Source of the DNA: Planctomycetota bacterium | Lineage (GTDB): Bacteria; Planctomycetota; Phycisphaerae; UBA1845 | Length of the DNA: 13,650 nucleotides | NCBI GenBank assembly: GCA_022566435.1 | Contig: JADFIX010000017.1 | Coordinates: 1 to 13,650, forward strand | Direction of reading: 5' to 3' | In this document: positions 13,486 to 13,650 of the stretch, piece after piece | How positions within the stretch are numbered: position 1 is the first letter of the stretch | Layout: the number at the start of each line of letters is the position of its first letter | Position numbers and translations under genes: made by a program | The notes under the pieces: generated by a model | Told to the model about the DNA's origin: nothing | The model's database searches: none | What the model saw: only the letters and a program-made list of their open reading frames with translations

Positions 13486-13650
13486 TTACCGTCGGCGCCT
13501 TGCGAGCATCAGTCCACCGAGGGCGAACAGCAAGAGCGTGGCGGGTTCGGGAACTGCGGAACCTTGACCTTGAATCGTCGCTCCAACTTCCAAGGTTACG
13601 CCACCCGGAGGAACGATGAAGCTCAGACTTTCATAAGTAGGAGTGCTAGA
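13486..13650 (-). CDS. PEP-CTERM sorting-domain protein, C-terminal end (runs off right edge)
   Basis: Only the last 54 residues are visible. They end in VPEPATLLLFALGGLMLARRRR: a VPEP motif, a hydrophobic helix and an Arg cluster, the complete PEP-CTERM sorting signal recognised by exosortase in bacteria that make extracellular polysaccharide. The upstream residues (SLSFIVPPGGVTLEVGATI) look like the edge of a beta-rich extracellular domain. The start and the main domain are outside the window, so the function is unknown. No exosortase gene is present here. The stop TAA at 13486-13488 is followed by a hairpin. Confidence 0.9.
   Translation of the reverse strand, partial: SSTPTYESLSFIVPPGGVTLEVGATIQGQGSAVPEPATLLLFALGGLMLARRRR

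Overview
The window is GC-rich bacterial DNA that most likely comes from a planctomycete or a close relative. Four things point that way: a Ser/Thr kinase of the long family with a '[12 protein letters not shown]' type N-lobe, an exported Arg/Ser-rich and Tyr-rich TPR protein, an 'AYIGPGAGF' membrane segment, and the C-terminus of a PEP-CTERM protein. This placement is by recall of family character; no database search was possible.

Layout. Positions 1-885 (minus) hold the N-terminal 295 residues of the kinase, running off the left edge. Directly upstream, 882-1104 (minus) is a decayed fragment of a second, different kinase N-lobe, followed by about 270 nt in which I see nothing. Positions 1408-3342 (minus) encode a 644-residue exported protein with an Arg/Ser region of about 275 residues, a Tyr/Gly/His region and C-terminal TPRs; it has its own promoter candidate and a direct repeat upstream.

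Positions 10001 down to 3547 (minus) look like one operon, with gaps of 42, 20, 25 and 24 nt. It contains two paralogous alkaline-phosphatase-superfamily (type I phosphodiesterase-like) enzymes, a 61-residue protein ending in LRGLGYLE, a multi-pass membrane protein with a soluble beta-rich domain, and a HAD hydrolase with a DxY nucleophile motif. The second phosphodiesterase is split by a one-base frameshift near 6450; both halves keep all expected metal ligands. One paralog looks like a lipoprotein. The other is membrane-anchored with an Arg-rich flank that would place its catalytic domain in the cytoplasm.

The divergent gap 10002-10684 contains an operon promoter candidate and a candidate minus-strand small RNA of about 130 nt, with its own -35/-10 and a hairpin plus T5 terminator. 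Positions 10685-12685 (plus) encode a HerA-like ATPase with no NurA or other partner visible. Positions 12804-13325 (plus) are RNase P RNA (rnpB, class A), enlarged by two short-tandem-repeat hairpins: an octamer-based one at P12 and a heptamer-based one at P16/P17. The right edge holds the PEP-CTERM tail (minus).

The strongest items for follow-up are the rnpB repeat expansions, the phosphodiesterase operon with its frameshift, and the candidate small RNA.
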